A stretch of 64,000 bases of DNA from Geobacter sp. OR-1 (GCF_000813145.1 NZ_BAZF01000004.1:124001-188000), one strand, 5' to 3'. Shown: positions 18,715-28,500, numbered from the stretch's first letter. Translations and numbers: made by a program. The notes: generated from the sequence alone by a model not told the origin.

Positions 18715-18837
18715 CGGATTGCTGAACAACAGCCATCTCGCCGCCGTCCTCGCAAGCTCTTTTGTGCGGCGTAGCGCTGCTACGCCTCCGCGGAGCTTCC
18801 TGCGGGTGCGACGATCTGACTATTTTTGAGCAATCCG
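18715..18837. repeat. MITE-like palindromic element after hpnH
   Basis: The element has perfect 9-bp terminal inverted repeats (CGGATTGCT at 18715-18723, AGCAATCCG at 18829-18837). A central palindrome, GCGTAGCGCTGCTACGC, sits within further imperfect pairing, for instance the CTCGCAAGCTC and GAGCTTCCTGCGGG stretches. It starts one base after the hpnH stop and carries no frame. It looks like a non-autonomous mobile or REP-like sequence that could also act as a two-way terminator. Confidence 0.65.
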
Positions 18838-18866
18838 AGTATTTAACCTCTCACGTCTCACAGACG

Positions 18867-19661
18867 TTATCCCACTCCCCAGCGGCGGTGGACAAAGTCC
18901 TCGCCCAACCTGAAGACCAGCCGGTCGGTGATCAGACCGATGACGATGATGGCGATCATGGCTGCGATCACCAGCGGCATGTCGTGCAGCTCCCGTCCCA
19001 TCATCAATGTTGACCCGATACCGGTAGTCACATACAGCAGTTCAGCCGCCATGAGCGAGCGCCAGGCAAACGTCCACCCCAGCTTGGCGCCGGTCATCAC
19101 CGAAGGAAACGATGCCGGGAACAGCACGTACCGGTAAAACCTCCAGCCGGTGGCCCCGAGAATGGGGGCAGCGCGGAGGTAAAGCGTCGGGATGGTCTTG
19201 ACGCCGTCGCGCACCGTCAGAGTGATCGCCATGAGTGAACCCATGATGATCACGAACTGCATGGCGCTCTCCGACAGGCCGAACCAGAGGACCGCCAGCG
19301 GCAGCCAACAGATGCTGGGAAGCGCCTGCAGCCCGACAGCCAGGCTCCCCACCGTGTCGTCGAGCAGACGGAGCCTGCCGAGAAGCATACCGGCCGGGAT
19401 CCCGATCAACAGTGAGATCGAGTACCCGATTCCGAGGCGTACCATGCTGGCGCCAACGGCCCGCGGCAGCGATCCGTCGCCGATGCCGTCAGCCAGGGAC
19501 CGGATTACCGCGCCCGGCGCCGGAAAGATCAGTTCGTTCCATACCCCGGCCCGGGAAAGCGATTCCCAGAGAATCCCGAGCGCCAGCAGGAAAAGCACCC
19601 TCGCCACCCGCCCCCGCCATTTTCCGGCGGCTTTCCCGGCGATTTCCGGTTCAGCCGGCAT
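18867..19661 (-). CDS. ABC transporter permease, NitT/TauT/Ssu type
   Basis: This is the membrane channel of an importer for sulfonate, taurine, nitrate or sulfate-like anions. The 264-residue protein has six predicted helices and the BPD_transp_1 loop, including GATGWRFYRYVLFPASFPSVMTG, which contacts the ATPase. The ATG at 19661 is chosen over one five codons upstream because GGAGG lies seven bases before it. It overlaps the ATPase gene by 11 bases. It is the last gene of cysD-cysNC-SBP-ATPase-permease, so the anion is probably a sulfur source; sulfate or an alkanesulfonate are the leading guesses. Confidence 0.9.
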   Translation of the reverse strand: MPAEPEIAGKAAGKWRGRVARVLFLLALGILWESLSRAGVWNELIFPAPGAVIRSLADGIGDGSLPRAVGASMVRLGIGYSISLLIGIPAGMLLGRLRLLDDTVGSLAVGLQALPSICWLPLAVLWFGLSESAMQFVIIMGSLMAITLTVRDGVKTIPTLYLRAAPILGATGWRFYRYVLFPASFPSVMTGAKLGWTFAWRSLMAAELLYVTTGIGSTLMMGRELHDMPLVIAAMIAIIVIGLITDRLVFRLGEDFVHRRWGVG

Positions 19662-20436
19662 GTTCTCCCTCCTCACCGCTCGACCGCAGCACTTCCTGGC
19701 GCAACTTGTCCCTGATCCGGGAAGCGATGGTCACCACCTCGACATCCTCAAGATAGCGGTTGCGCGGCAGATGCACCGGGAACTGTTCGATGATCCGTCC
19801 CTCCTGCCCGGACATCAGAATAACCCTTGAACCGAGACGCACCGCTTCGCGGACATTGTGGGTTACGAACACGATGGTCTTGCTGGTCTGCTGATAGACT
19901 TCCTCCAGCACCTCATGCAGCATGTCGCGCGTCTGGGCGTCCAGGGCGGCAAACGGCTCGTCCATCAACAGAATGTCCGGGTCCATGGCCAGCGCCCGCG
20001 CAATTGCCACCCGCTGCTTCATCCCTCCGGAGATCTCCGTAACCCAGGCCTGGGCGAATTTTGAGAGATGCACCGCCTTCAGCAACGCATGCGCTTTGTC
20101 CTGCTGTTCGCTAGGATCGACACCCGCCATCCTGAGGCCGAAAACGACATTCTGGTAGACATTGAGCCAGGGGAACAGCGCCGGCTCCTGAAAGATTACA
20201 AACCTGCTGGGCGAGGGACCTGTCACCGGCTGACCGTTAACGACTATTTCCCCGGACGAGGGGCGTTCGAACCCGGCGATCAGGTTGAGCAGGGTCGATT
20301 TGCCGCAACCGGACGGGCCGACCACGCACAGGAACTCGCCGTCAGCGACCTCCAGATCGATATCGACCAGCACCGTCAGCCTGCCGGCCTGACTGGCAAA
20401 AACCTTGGCAACCTTCTTGAGCTCTACTACTGCCAC
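19651..20436 (-). CDS. ABC transporter ATPase, NitT/TauT/Ssu type
   Basis: This ATPase energises the neighbouring permease. The 261-residue protein has the Walker [10 protein letters not shown] (near residue 39), the Q-loop [12 protein letters not shown], the signature [16 protein letters not shown], Walker [13 protein letters not shown] and the switch His in [10 protein letters not shown]. The WLNVYQNV stretch after the Q-loop is typical of the SsuB/TauB group. It lies 6 bases after the binding-protein gene and overlaps the permease start, consistent with one operon. Confidence 0.93.
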   Translation of the reverse strand: MAVVELKKVAKVFASQAGRLTVLVDIDLEVADGEFLCVVGPSGCGKSTLLNLIAGFERPSSGEIVVNGQPVTGPSPSRFVIFQEPALFPWLNVYQNVVFGLRMAGVDPSEQQDKAHALLKAVHLSKFAQAWVTEISGGMKQRVAIARALAMDPDILLMDEPFAALDAQTRDMLHEVLEEVYQQTSKTIVFVTHNVREAVRLGSRVILMSGQEGRIIEQFPVHLPRNRYLEDVEVVTIASRIRDKLRQEVLRSSGEEGEHAG

Positions 20437-20442
20437 CGATCG

Positions 20443-21462
20443 TTATCTCCCCTTTACCAGAGGCAGCGACCGCCGGGCCAGGACCTTGTTGAGCAGGGCC
20501 ACATCAACAATCCCGGTCAACCCTTTGGCAATGTCGATCTTTTTCGGCAGATACCCGAGCTCGCCTGCCCAGGCGGCGGAAACCGCGAGTGGCCCGGCAA
20601 GCGGGTCGCTGGTGATCAACACCCGCGAAAAGGCATCGTCAAGTGTCCGTACGGGTAGCGACTTGCCCGCCAGCCGAGCCAGCTGCTCGTTGAGCCGTTT
20701 CTTGGCATCGACCGGATTCTTCCTGATCCATTCCGTCATCTCCAGATGGGCGTCGAGAAACCGTTCCACCGTGGCCCGGTTTTTCTCCAGAAAGTCGCTC
20801 CTTGCAACCACCACTGCGGTCGGAAACTTGCCATTTTTCCAGAGCGTCCGCTCGTCGAGGAGGATCTTCCCCCGCCCCTCCATGACCAGCCTGGTCACCC
20901 ACGGCTCCGGCACCCAGGCGCCGTCGAGTTTACCCTGCTGGAACAGCATCAGGATATCGGCATTCTTGACCGGGATCACCTGCAGATCGCGCCCCGGCGT
21001 CAACCCGACATTTTTCAGCCACCGCCGCAGGGCCACATCCTGGGTGTTTCCGAGTTCGGGCGAGGCGATCCGCTTCCCCTTGAAATCCTGTGGTCTCTTT
21101 GCCGAAGAAGTTGCCGGCACCACGAGAGAAGCCCCGCCGCTGGCCGCCCCGGCAATGATCCTGAGCGCCTTACCCTTGGAACGGAGGTAGGCGTTGACTG
21201 CGGGATTCGGCCCGACATAGGCGATATCCAGCTGGCCGGCCAACAACGCCTCCATCTCCGAAGGGCCGGCATTGAACATCTTCCAGTCGATCCTGGCACC
21301 CAGCCGCTGCTCGAATATGCCGAGCGAGCGCCCCACAAGCGCCTGGGCATGGGTCATATTGGGGAAGTGCCCGATCCGTACCTTGTCGGCGGCATTAGCC
21401 CCTTGGACGGCACAGACCAGCATGACAAAGATAATAATCGCAAATATCGGCTTAAGCTTCAT
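20443..21462 (-). CDS. ABC transporter substrate-binding protein, SsuA/TauA type
   Basis: This is a periplasmic binding protein with a signal peptide ([20 protein letters not shown], cleavage near ANA). The mature part begins [19 protein letters not shown]. It goes on with [27 protein letters not shown], the NMT1/SsuA-type pattern in which a small ligand is held between two lobes. The protein has 339 residues, the usual length. It overlaps the end of cysNC by 11 bases, which ties it to sulfate activation. The substrate cannot be read from sequence; sulfonates are common for the family, and the cys genes make sulfate or another oxidised sulfur anion plausible. Confidence 0.88.
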   Translation of the reverse strand: MKLKPIFAIIIFVMLVCAVQGANAADKVRIGHFPNMTHAQALVGRSLGIFEQRLGARIDWKMFNAGPSEMEALLAGQLDIAYVGPNPAVNAYLRSKGKALRIIAGAASGGASLVVPATSSAKRPQDFKGKRIASPELGNTQDVALRRWLKNVGLTPGRDLQVIPVKNADILMLFQQGKLDGAWVPEPWVTRLVMEGRGKILLDERTLWKNGKFPTAVVVARSDFLEKNRATVERFLDAHLEMTEWIRKNPVDAKKRLNEQLARLAGKSLPVRTLDDAFSRVLITSDPLAGPLAVSAAWAGELGYLPKKIDIAKGLTGIVDVALLNKVLARRSLPLVKGR

Positions 21463-23323
21463 AATATTGCTCCAGATGCCGTTGCAAGACGGTTATTGAC
21501 TCCTCGATCGACAGCAGCTCGGTATCAAGTAGCACCACCGGAGAGTCCGGCGGCTCATAGGGGGCGGAAACACCGGTAAACCCCTGCAGCTCACCGGCAC
21601 GCGCTTTTTTGTAGAACCCCTTCACATCCCGGCGCTCACACTCCTCGATCCTGGTGGAGAGGTAGACCTCGATAAACCGGTCGCTGCCGATGATCTGCCT
21701 TGCCATCTCCCGGTCATCGCGGAACGGCGAAATAAAAGAGGTGATGACGATCAGGCCGGCCTCGTTCATCAGCCTGGCAACCTCGGCGACCCGCCTGATG
21801 TTTTCGGCCCGATCCTTTGGCGAAAACCCGAGATCGCGGTTCAGGCCGTGCCGGACATTGTCACCGTCAAGCACGAAGCAGGGGTGGCCCGAATCGATCA
21901 GGCTCCTCTCCAGGGCAAAAGCCACCGTTGACTTGCCGGCGCCGCTCAGGCCGGTCATCCAGAGGGTAGCGGGACGGTGCCCCATCACCGCGGACCGATC
22001 GGTCTTGGTTACCTGACCCTGATGCCAGACTATATTGGAGCGGTCCGGGACCGCCCGCTCGGTCTTCAGCTCCGCGTCATAGTCGGTCCGGTCCACAATC
22101 GTGGCCGCACCCAGGGTGTCGTTGCCGGATATGGAGACCACGATGAACGAGCCGAGCTCCCTGCTCCGGCGATACTCGTCGGCCAGCACCGGGGTGAACA
22201 GGGTGAACCGCGCCCGGCCGATATCGTTCAATGAGAGCGCAGTCACGGTCTCGCGGCTCAAGGTGTTGGGGTCCACGCGGTAGCTGATGGTATCGCATCT
22301 GGCCTTCAACCATCTGGTGGCATGCTTCAGCTGATAAATACCGCCGGGAACCAGCGGCTCGTCGCCAGTCCAGACCAGCATAGCTTCCAGCTCCCGCCGT
22401 TCCCGCGGCACATTTCCGGGGTGAACGAGGAGGTCACCCCTCCCCACGTCGATATCGTCAGCCAGGGAAACGGTGATCGACTCCCCTGCGGCAGCGGTAT
22501 TAGCCTGTTTCATCCCAACAGCAATGGATGCCACTCGCGACCGGAATCCGGACGGCAGCACCATGACCTCGTCGCCGCAGCGGAGCACTCCTGAAGAGAC
22601 CCGCCCGCCGAACCCGCGGAAGGTACCGGGGAGATGGATGACCCTTTGCACTGCCAGGCGGAAATCCACCAGGTTCCGGTCACCGGCGACATATACCTCT
22701 TCCAGAAATGACAGAAGCGGCGCACCGTCATACCATGCCATGTTAGTGCCGCGCCTGACCACATTCTCGCCGCTGACCGCACAGACCGGGATAAACTGCA
22801 GATTGGCCAGCCCCAGACGCACCGCAAAATCCCGGTACTCGGTCTCGATCTCCCGGAACCGCTCCTCGCTGTACCCCACCAGGTCCATCTTGTTGATCGC
22901 CACCACAAAGCGGGGGATGCCGAGCAGGGCACAGATGAAGGCATGCCGCTTGGACTGGGTCGATACCCCCTGTTCCGCATCGATCAGCAGCAGCGCCAGA
23001 TCGGCGTGGGACGCGGCAGTGGCCATGTTGCGGGTATACTGCTCATGGCCCGGCGCATCGGCAATGATGAACCGGCGACGGCTCGTGGAAAAATACCGGT
23101 AGGCAACATCGATGGTGATCCCCTGCTCCCGTTCGGCCCGCAGCCCGTCGGTGATCAGGGAGAAATCCATTTCCGCATTGCCGGTGGCGGCAGTGCGGCG
23201 CAAGGCAGCAACATGGTCGTCATACAGGGCGTCGGCATCGTACAGCAGCCGGCCGATGAGCGTCGATTTGCCGTCGTCCACGCTGCCGGCGGTCAGGAAA
23301 TGCAGGATATCGGGTTCACTCAT
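21452..23323 (-). CDS. cysNC: Bifunctional sulfate adenylyltransferase subunit 1 / APS kinase
   Basis: CysN is the GTPase subunit that drives APS synthesis by CysD; CysC phosphorylates APS to PAPS. Both are fused here in 623 residues. The N-terminal part has GSVDDGKST (residues 13-21), [12 protein letters not shown] and NKMDLVGY, the elongation-factor-like GTPase set. The C-terminal part has GLSGAGKST and [13 protein letters not shown], the APS-kinase P-loop and substrate loop. The ATG at 23323 follows GGGGAG at seven bases; the open frame upstream has no family match. A repeat element of about 100 bases separates it from cysD. Confidence 0.96.
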   Translation of the reverse strand: MSEPDILHFLTAGSVDDGKSTLIGRLLYDADALYDDHVAALRRTAATGNAEMDFSLITDGLRAEREQGITIDVAYRYFSTSRRRFIIADAPGHEQYTRNMATAASHADLALLLIDAEQGVSTQSKRHAFICALLGIPRFVVAINKMDLVGYSEERFREIETEYRDFAVRLGLANLQFIPVCAVSGENVVRRGTNMAWYDGAPLLSFLEEVYVAGDRNLVDFRLAVQRVIHLPGTFRGFGGRVSSGVLRCGDEVMVLPSGFRSRVASIAVGMKQANTAAAGESITVSLADDIDVGRGDLLVHPGNVPRERRELEAMLVWTGDEPLVPGGIYQLKHATRWLKARCDTISYRVDPNTLSRETVTALSLNDIGRARFTLFTPVLADEYRRSRELGSFIVVSISGNDTLGAATIVDRTDYDAELKTERAVPDRSNIVWHQGQVTKTDRSAVMGHRPATLWMTGLSGAGKSTVAFALERSLIDSGHPCFVLDGDNVRHGLNRDLGFSPKDRAENIRRVAEVARLMNEAGLIVITSFISPFRDDREMARQIIGSDRFIEVYLSTRIEECERRDVKGFYKKARAGELQGFTGVSAPYEPPDSPVVLLDTELLSIEESITVLQRHLEQYYEA

Positions 23324-23351
23324 GCGAGTCTCCCCGCAACCATGGCACAGC

Positions 23352-23455
23352 AAAAAGCTCCATATGCAAGGCTTGCGAAAGCTGAGGAATGAGTCGTAGC
23401 CGTAGGCTACGTCGCAATGACGAAGATTGAGCGTAACGCAGCAGATGGACTTTAT
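23352..23455. repeat. MITE-like element between cysD and cysNC
   Basis: Imperfect terminal inverted repeats (AAAAAGCTCCAT at 23352-23363; ATGGACTTTAT at 23445-23455) enclose a central palindrome, CGTAGCCGTAGGCTACG (23395-23411). The design matches the element after hpnH, though the sequence differs. From memory, similar palindromic repeats with a GTAGCCGTAGGCTAC core are scattered in Geobacter-type genomes. It lies inside an operon and so must be transcribed. Confidence 0.6.
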
Positions 23456-23500
23456 AGTGACTTCTCACCGATAAATCCATCGGATTTATAGGCTCCGCCA

Positions 23501-24409
23501 TTAGAAGTACCCTTCCCGCTTCTTGCGCTCCATCGACCCATCCTGATCATGATCAATTACCCTGGTGGTCCGTTCGGAAAGCCGCGCCTGTTCCAGCTCG
23601 GCAATGATCTCCTCCAGGGTGGCCGCCGAAGAGGCCACAGCGCCGGTGCACGGGTAGCAACCCAGGGTGCGGAACCGGCAGAGCCGGCGTTCGGAACGTT
23701 CGCCCGGCAGCAGCGGCGTCCCCTCACCCACCGGGATCAACTGGTCGTTCCGCTCCACCACCTCCCGTTCGGCGGCAAAATAGAGCGGCACCACCTCGAT
23801 CCCCTCGCGGGCGATGTAACGCCAGACATCGAGCTCGGTCCAGTTGGAGAGCGGAAAGACCCGCATGCTCTCCCCCGGATGCAGCCGCGTGTTGTAGAGC
23901 TGCCAGAACTCCGGCCGCTGGCGGCGCGGGTCCCACTGGCCATGGCTGTCCCGGAAGGAAAACACCCGCTCCTTGGCGCGCGACCGTTCCTCCTCGCGCC
24001 GGGCGCCGCCGATGACCAGGTCGTAACCGCCGAGCTTCAGCGAATCGAGCAGCGCCCGGGTCTTCAGCAACCCGCAGCAGCGGACCGTTCCCATCTCCCG
24101 GGGGTTGGCACCTTCGTCCACTGCCTGAAGGTTGGAATAGACACGGAGATCGAAACCGATCTCCCGCGCCATCCGGTCGCGAAATGCGATCATCTCGGGG
24201 AACTTGAACTCGGTATCCACATGCAGCAGGGGAAACGGTATCGGGGCGGGATAAAACGCCTTGCGGGCTATGTGCAGCATCACTGAAGAGTCCTTGCCGA
24301 TGGAGTACATCATCACCGGCCGCTCCCCTTCGGCGGCAACTTCGCGGATTATCTGGATCGACTCGGCCTCCAGTTCGTCAAGGAGGCCAATGGAAAGCCG
24401 TTCGGACAT
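23501..24409 (-). CDS. cysD: Sulfate adenylyltransferase subunit 2
   Basis: CysD is the ATP-pyrophosphatase-type subunit that forms APS from ATP and sulfate together with CysN. The 302-residue protein has the PP-loop [12 protein letters not shown] (near residues 35-46), [11 protein letters not shown] at 63-73, [20 protein letters not shown]-like segment [20 protein letters not shown], and the normal C terminus [14 protein letters not shown] lies before the ATG. It is first in the cys-ABC operon. The stretch coding for residues 67-73 recurs exactly at 25773-25793 (see findings). Confidence 0.96.
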   Translation of the reverse strand: MSERLSIGLLDELEAESIQIIREVAAEGERPVMMYSIGKDSSVMLHIARKAFYPAPIPFPLLHVDTEFKFPEMIAFRDRMAREIGFDLRVYSNLQAVDEGANPREMGTVRCCGLLKTRALLDSLKLGGYDLVIGGARREEERSRAKERVFSFRDSHGQWDPRRQRPEFWQLYNTRLHPGESMRVFPLSNWTELDVWRYIAREGIEVVPLYFAAEREVVERNDQLIPVGEGTPLLPGERSERRLCRFRTLGCYPCTGAVASSAATLEEIIAELEQARLSERTTRVIDHDQDGSMERKKREGYF

Positions 24410-24533
24410 GATACCTCTTCTGCGCTGCAGCTCAGATCAAACAACAAACATTTTTAATACAAACCCGGCAAACAGCAAAGCAAAACCTCTGCGCAAGAAA
24501 CCAGTGAGCAATTCCGCTTTAATCGGCATGATC

Positions 24534-25709
24534 TTACTCAGTGCCGATCCTGTCCAGCAGTCCGTGCATCTCCAGGGCCGGGGAGACCATGACATCACTT
24601 CGCTGTTGCGGTTCACTGCCTCCATATATCAGACCACTCTTCCAGGGCTGGCTCCTGCCCAATGACGAAAAATTTTTCAACCCTTTGAAGAAGTCAGGGG
24701 CTACTGTTGCACCAGACTTAATCTCCAAAGGGAAGACATTGGCTCCGAATTCGAGCAGGAGATCAACCTCATTCCCCTTGCTGTCACGGTAGAAATACAG
24801 GTTGCTGCGCAGTCCCCGATTGAAGCGGTGCTTCAGCACCTCCATCACCACCATGTTTTCAAACAGGTTGCCCCGCAGCGGATCGCGACTGGCCTGACTC
24901 TCCGTTTCAATCCCCAACAGCCAGGCTGCCAGCCCGACGTCATAGAAGTACAGCTTGGGGGTTTTAACAAGCCGCTTGCCGGTATTGACAAACCACGGCT
25001 GCAGAACAAAAACCAGATAGCTCGCCTCAAGAAGCGAAAGCCAGGACCGCGCAGTAGTATGGGAAATGCCGACATCAGCAGCAAGCCCCTGAAGGTTCAA
25101 CAACTGGCCGACCCGTCCTGCGCACATCCTGACAAATTTTTCGAATTGAGAAAGGTCACGAACCGCAATTATTCTTCTGATGTCGCGCTCAACATACGTT
25201 TCAAAATAGTTTGCCAAAGCTTCAGACGGGTTCAACCCCTGATCATGGATCCGAGGATAGAAGCCGGTCAGAATAATCTGGTCAATTGTTGCCGGAAGTC
25301 TTTCAGGGGGGAGTTCCTCTAAGCTGAAGGGGAGAAGTTTCAGTAGTGCCGTCCGACCGGCAAGAGACTGGCTGACACTGTCCATTACCTCAAACTGCTG
25401 ACTGCCGGTAAGAATATACTGTCCAGGGGTATGCCGCTCATCCACCAACGGTTGTATATACGAAAGGAGGTCCGGAGTGCGCTGTATTTCGTCCAGGATG
25501 GCCCCATCAGGGTACGAACCGAGAAACCCGCGGGGGTCTTCCAGGGCGAACCGCCTGACATCGGGTGCCTCTAAGTTGACATAAGGTTTCTCAGGGAAAA
25601 CGGCACGGCACAGGGTTGTCTTGCCGCTCTGGCGTGGGCCGGTAACGGTAACGACCGGATACTGGCTTGCCAAGCGCATCAATACCGGTTCTATGGTTCG
25701 TTGTATCAT
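24534..25709 (-). CDS. DUF4143-family AAA ATPase
   Basis: Proteins of this type have an N-terminal AAA_14 ATPase and a C-terminal DUF4143 domain with a restriction-endonuclease-like fold. Their role is unknown, and they are often spread by horizontal transfer. The 391-residue product has Walker A GPRQSGKT (residues 24-31), Walker B AILDEIQ with Asp73-Glu74, LTGSQQFE (sensor) and the family LPFSLEEL. In the C-terminal part, GNEVDLLLE and PLEIKSG give a PD-(D/E)xK-like D...ExK set. The ATG at 25709 is taken because an excellent promoter places the transcript start right on it. It sits alone between the cys operon and the glycan region. Confidence 0.85.
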   Translation of the reverse strand: MIQRTIEPVLMRLASQYPVVTVTGPRQSGKTTLCRAVFPEKPYVNLEAPDVRRFALEDPRGFLGSYPDGAILDEIQRTPDLLSYIQPLVDERHTPGQYILTGSQQFEVMDSVSQSLAGRTALLKLLPFSLEELPPERLPATIDQIILTGFYPRIHDQGLNPSEALANYFETYVERDIRRIIAVRDLSQFEKFVRMCAGRVGQLLNLQGLAADVGISHTTARSWLSLLEASYLVFVLQPWFVNTGKRLVKTPKLYFYDVGLAAWLLGIETESQASRDPLRGNLFENMVVMEVLKHRFNRGLRSNLYFYRDSKGNEVDLLLEFGANVFPLEIKSGATVAPDFFKGLKNFSSLGRSQPWKSGLIYGGSEPQQRSDVMVSPALEMHGLLDRIGTE

Positions 25710-25715
25710 GTTGAG

Positions 25716-25744
25716 AGCATACAACCAGACCGCACAATTTGCAA
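25716..25744 (-). promoter_or_regulatory. Promoter giving a leaderless DUF4143 transcript
   Basis: TTGCAA (25739-25744) and TATGCT (25716-25721) have exact 17-base spacing on the minus strand. Six bases separate the -10 box from the ATG at 25709, so the predicted +1 is the A of the start codon. Confidence 0.6.
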
Positions 25745-25903
25745 GTTATACATTCAAATTGCACAATCCACGTCATCTCGGGGAACTTGAACTACTAGAT
25801 ATAATGTTTTGCTCAAACGATACCTATGCGAGAATGAGCTAAGGTTGTTGCCTGGAAATGTCTTGGAGCCTTGGAAGTTTGCGATCAAATGAGACGATTC
25901 CCT

Positions 25904-26923
25904 TCACCGCCTCAACGCATCCAGGATTTTCCGCAGAGGGGCGGTAATGCGCCAGGAGAGGGAGGATTGGAAATCATTAAAATGTTTCTTATCTCGTTCA
26001 ACTTCAAAGTTCACCGCCTCTAAGGCCACTCTCAATCGCTCATTTTCTCGAGAAAGACACCAGCAAACTCTACTTTGCTCGATCAATTGTCGCCGCATCG
26101 ATCCAAACTGCTGAGTACCTATATGAACCAGTTTACTGTCATTTTGTGAACGATCAAAAATAATCGGCTCTGCACCATTGAGAATAAACTGCAGCACAAC
26201 AAAACTGAAGATATTGAAATCCCTGTTTACATCTCCTTCTAAAATCTCGCCATTCAGCGCTTGGGCCAAGGGTACCGAATCTGATAAGGCTTTGAGCTCT
26301 TCGGCAATAATGTGGCCAAAGCGGTAAAACAGGTCAGGTGCCCACTTGGTTTCATGTTTCAGATGAAATGCAACAGGCGAAATCAGCTCTTTACAAGGAA
26401 TCCCCTTTACCAAAGGGACAACAGGCGCCCAGTAATCCCACCATGGTGCACCAAGACAGAATTCAGATGGCGGATAACAAGAAAGTACAGATCGGTCAAG
26501 GAAAAAGAAATCAAAACCAACAAAATAGATTTCCCCATCAGTATCTTTCTGCTCACCAACATCTATACGTGATCCAAAGAGAAACCCACCTTTCGCTTCC
26601 CTCGTAACAACATCCTTAAAATCCGTACACTGAACCAGTTGAATGTCGGAATTGATTATTCCACAGATATCTGCTCCTGTTTCAGCAAGCGCCATGCAAA
26701 CATCGTCGAAATAGATATACGGCTTGCCGGTCGCAGCTTCGGCAGTTCTGTCGGCAGTAACAAATTTGACCGTGGAAAAACTCGATTGAACCACCTCGAT
26801 TTCTGAAGCAGAATTTATCGAAATTACCTCGAAACCCAATGACTGCCAGTTGGAAATTGAAGACTGTTGGAGTTCAATATTGCGTGGGGCGATGCTGGTG
26901 GCGACTACACAACGTGACATCAT
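25904..26923 (-). CDS. Glycan-cluster protein of unknown function, probable glycosyltransferase-related
   Basis: I do not recognise a named family with certainty. The 339-residue protein starts MMSRCVVATSIAPRNIELQQ, and an internal INSDIQLV may serve as a D-x-D-like donor site. It also has GGFLFGSRIDVG and WWDYWAPVVPLV, which suggests a GT-A-like fold. The last 20 residues read SLSWRITAPLRKILDALRR, nearly the same as the tail of the next gene upstream (26935-28500). It is the last gene of the minus-strand polysaccharide series, 11 bases after its neighbour. I infer a role in making or modifying the surface glycan. Confidence 0.55.
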   Translation of the reverse strand: MMSRCVVATSIAPRNIELQQSSISNWQSLGFEVISINSASEIEVVQSSFSTVKFVTADRTAEAATGKPYIYFDDVCMALAETGADICGIINSDIQLVQCTDFKDVVTREAKGGFLFGSRIDVGEQKDTDGEIYFVGFDFFFLDRSVLSCYPPSEFCLGAPWWDYWAPVVPLVKGIPCKELISPVAFHLKHETKWAPDLFYRFGHIIAEELKALSDSVPLAQALNGEILEGDVNRDFNIFSFVVLQFILNGAEPIIFDRSQNDSKLVHIGTQQFGSMRRQLIEQSRVCWCLSRENERLRVALEAVNFEVERDKKHFNDFQSSLSWRITAPLRKILDALRR

Positions 26924-26934
26924 CGGTTATTATC

Positions 26935-28500
26935 CTACGCCTTTCTAAACAGGTCCTGGAGTTTTCTCAGCGGAGCGGTTAATCGCCATGAGAACGAGTT
27001 TCGTAACGAGTCAACTTCTCCCACCAGTTTATGAATCATTTCCTCTTTCGTACTATCTCTTTTTTCGATAACGCTCTGGTAAATCTCAGGCATCGCTCTT
27101 AGAAACGCATGAAACATAACCTTGTGCCGAATCGTATCAAACACAGGTCCACATTCCATTTTAACCTGATCGAACTCTTTACCGAAACTTCCTGTATTAT
27201 TCATTGTCCGAGGCGCACGTGCAGAGGTGTTGAGCAGATCTTCAAATAAAGCGATGTAACGACCGGCCTGAATTTTGGGACTATACTCTCCATGAACTAA
27301 GGCTGTGGATGCAGCGCCCAAACGCTCTCGCAAACTTCGATCCATTACAAGCTCAATCAACCCATGCGCCATAGCGACAACATCTCCAGTCGGAACTAGC
27401 CTACCATTCATCCCGTCTACCACTACATCGTGAATGCCGCCGGTATCAAAAGCCAGCACCGGCGTGCCGCATGCCATTGATTCTAGCATCATGTTCGGAA
27501 GGTTGTCCTCAAGAGAAGGCAGAACAAAGATATCCGCGGCCGAATACGCTCGAGCAATGAGGGCATCGTCGTTCACAGTTCCCATCGCCTTGTTGTGCAA
27601 ACCAAGTTTTGAGATATCTGCTGTCAACGGGCCAAGTGTAAGAATAGTAATCCTATTGTGACTTATCATATCTTCAATAGGAGGAGAATCCCTCATCATT
27701 GCGATTGCAGCTTCAAGTTCAGCAAAGCCTTTGCGTTTCTCGTTACTGGTATCGGCGCCAAACATCAGGACAATATTTTGTGGATCAATACCTAAAGCTG
27801 TCTTCGCCTCATCCTTTGATGTCGCTGCAAAGATGTCGGTCTCTATGCAGTTTGGGATCACCTCAATACGACAGCTCTTGAAAAGTGAGCTCTTACGTGC
27901 ACAATTAGCAAGCCAATGACTCGGCGTAACTATTGTCAGAGGGTAACCTTCGAAAAGTTCAAGTTTGTCCTTTAATATGGCATTTGGGAGGGAATGTGGG
28001 TCACTGGAAAGTTGAGGGCAGTCCTGACATTCTCTGATATAACAGTCACAACCGGCTGAGTAATGACATCCACCCGTTAATGGATTCATGTCATGCAGAG
28101 TCCAGACAACAGGCTTCCCTAGGTTGAATAATTTATGGATAGTTGCAGGGGTTTGGAACCATCCGACCCAATGGAGATTAATTATATCTGCAGACTGGAT
28201 AAATGAGGTTGAAGTTATATCTATGCCTGGATAGGAAAACGAAAAAAGTGTATTACTGAGATTAGTTCTTGATGCATCAATATAAAAACGCTGAATAAGC
28301 TTTCGAATGAAGTAATTCTGGTCAAATTTATCATCTACTGTATAGCCGCCAGTCTCATGTACAGAAGGATCAGGAGAACTCTTACTCATCACAACCATGG
28401 TGCTCTCGACAGAATTGCCCTTCAAGGCGCAGTGCAACCTGTTGGCAGCCCTTGCTGCCCCGCCTGAAATGTCAAAAGTATTTACAATAACTGATCGCAA
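26935..28500 (-). CDS. GT4-family glycosyltransferase with extra C-terminal tail
   Basis: This is a GT-B glycosyltransferase that would add a sugar to a glycan intermediate in the cytoplasm. The 521-residue protein starts MRSVIVNTFDISGGAARAA, the usual GT4 glycine-rich N-lobe. It has a central FVLPSLEDNLPNMMLESMACGTPVLAFDTGGI, the retaining GT4 donor-site pattern with E-x7-E, near residues 335-365. A Cys-rich insertion (CHYSAGCDCYIRECQDCP, near residues 140-157) resembles those in some mannosyltransferase-like proteins. The tail beyond about residue 440 carries FSWRLTAPLRKLQDLFRKA, shared with the neighbour. AT-rich codon use matches the surrounding island. Confidence 0.85.
   Translation of the reverse strand: MRSVIVNTFDISGGAARAANRLHCALKGNSVESTMVVMSKSSPDPSVHETGGYTVDDKFDQNYFIRKLIQRFYIDASRTNLSNTLFSFSYPGIDITSTSFIQSADIINLHWVGWFQTPATIHKLFNLGKPVVWTLHDMNPLTGGCHYSAGCDCYIRECQDCPQLSSDPHSLPNAILKDKLELFEGYPLTIVTPSHWLANCARKSSLFKSCRIEVIPNCIETDIFAATSKDEAKTALGIDPQNIVLMFGADTSNEKRKGFAELEAAIAMMRDSPPIEDMISHNRITILTLGPLTADISKLGLHNKAMGTVNDDALIARAYSAADIFVLPSLEDNLPNMMLESMACGTPVLAFDTGGIHDVVVDGMNGRLVPTGDVVAMAHGLIELVMDRSLRERLGAASTALVHGEYSPKIQAGRYIALFEDLLNTSARAPRTMNNTGSFGKEFDQVKMECGPVFDTIRHKVMFHAFLRAMPEIYQSVIEKRDSTKEEMIHKLVGEVDSLRNSFSWRLTAPLRKLQDLFRKA

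Noticed and set aside
18715-18837. Insertion sequence with transposase
   Set aside because: Only 123 bases long, with no coding frame. It is kept as a MITE-like repeat, not an IS.
20746-21579. Open frame of 277 codons on the plus strand
   Set aside because: Antisense to the substrate-binding protein gene and the end of cysNC; no motif.
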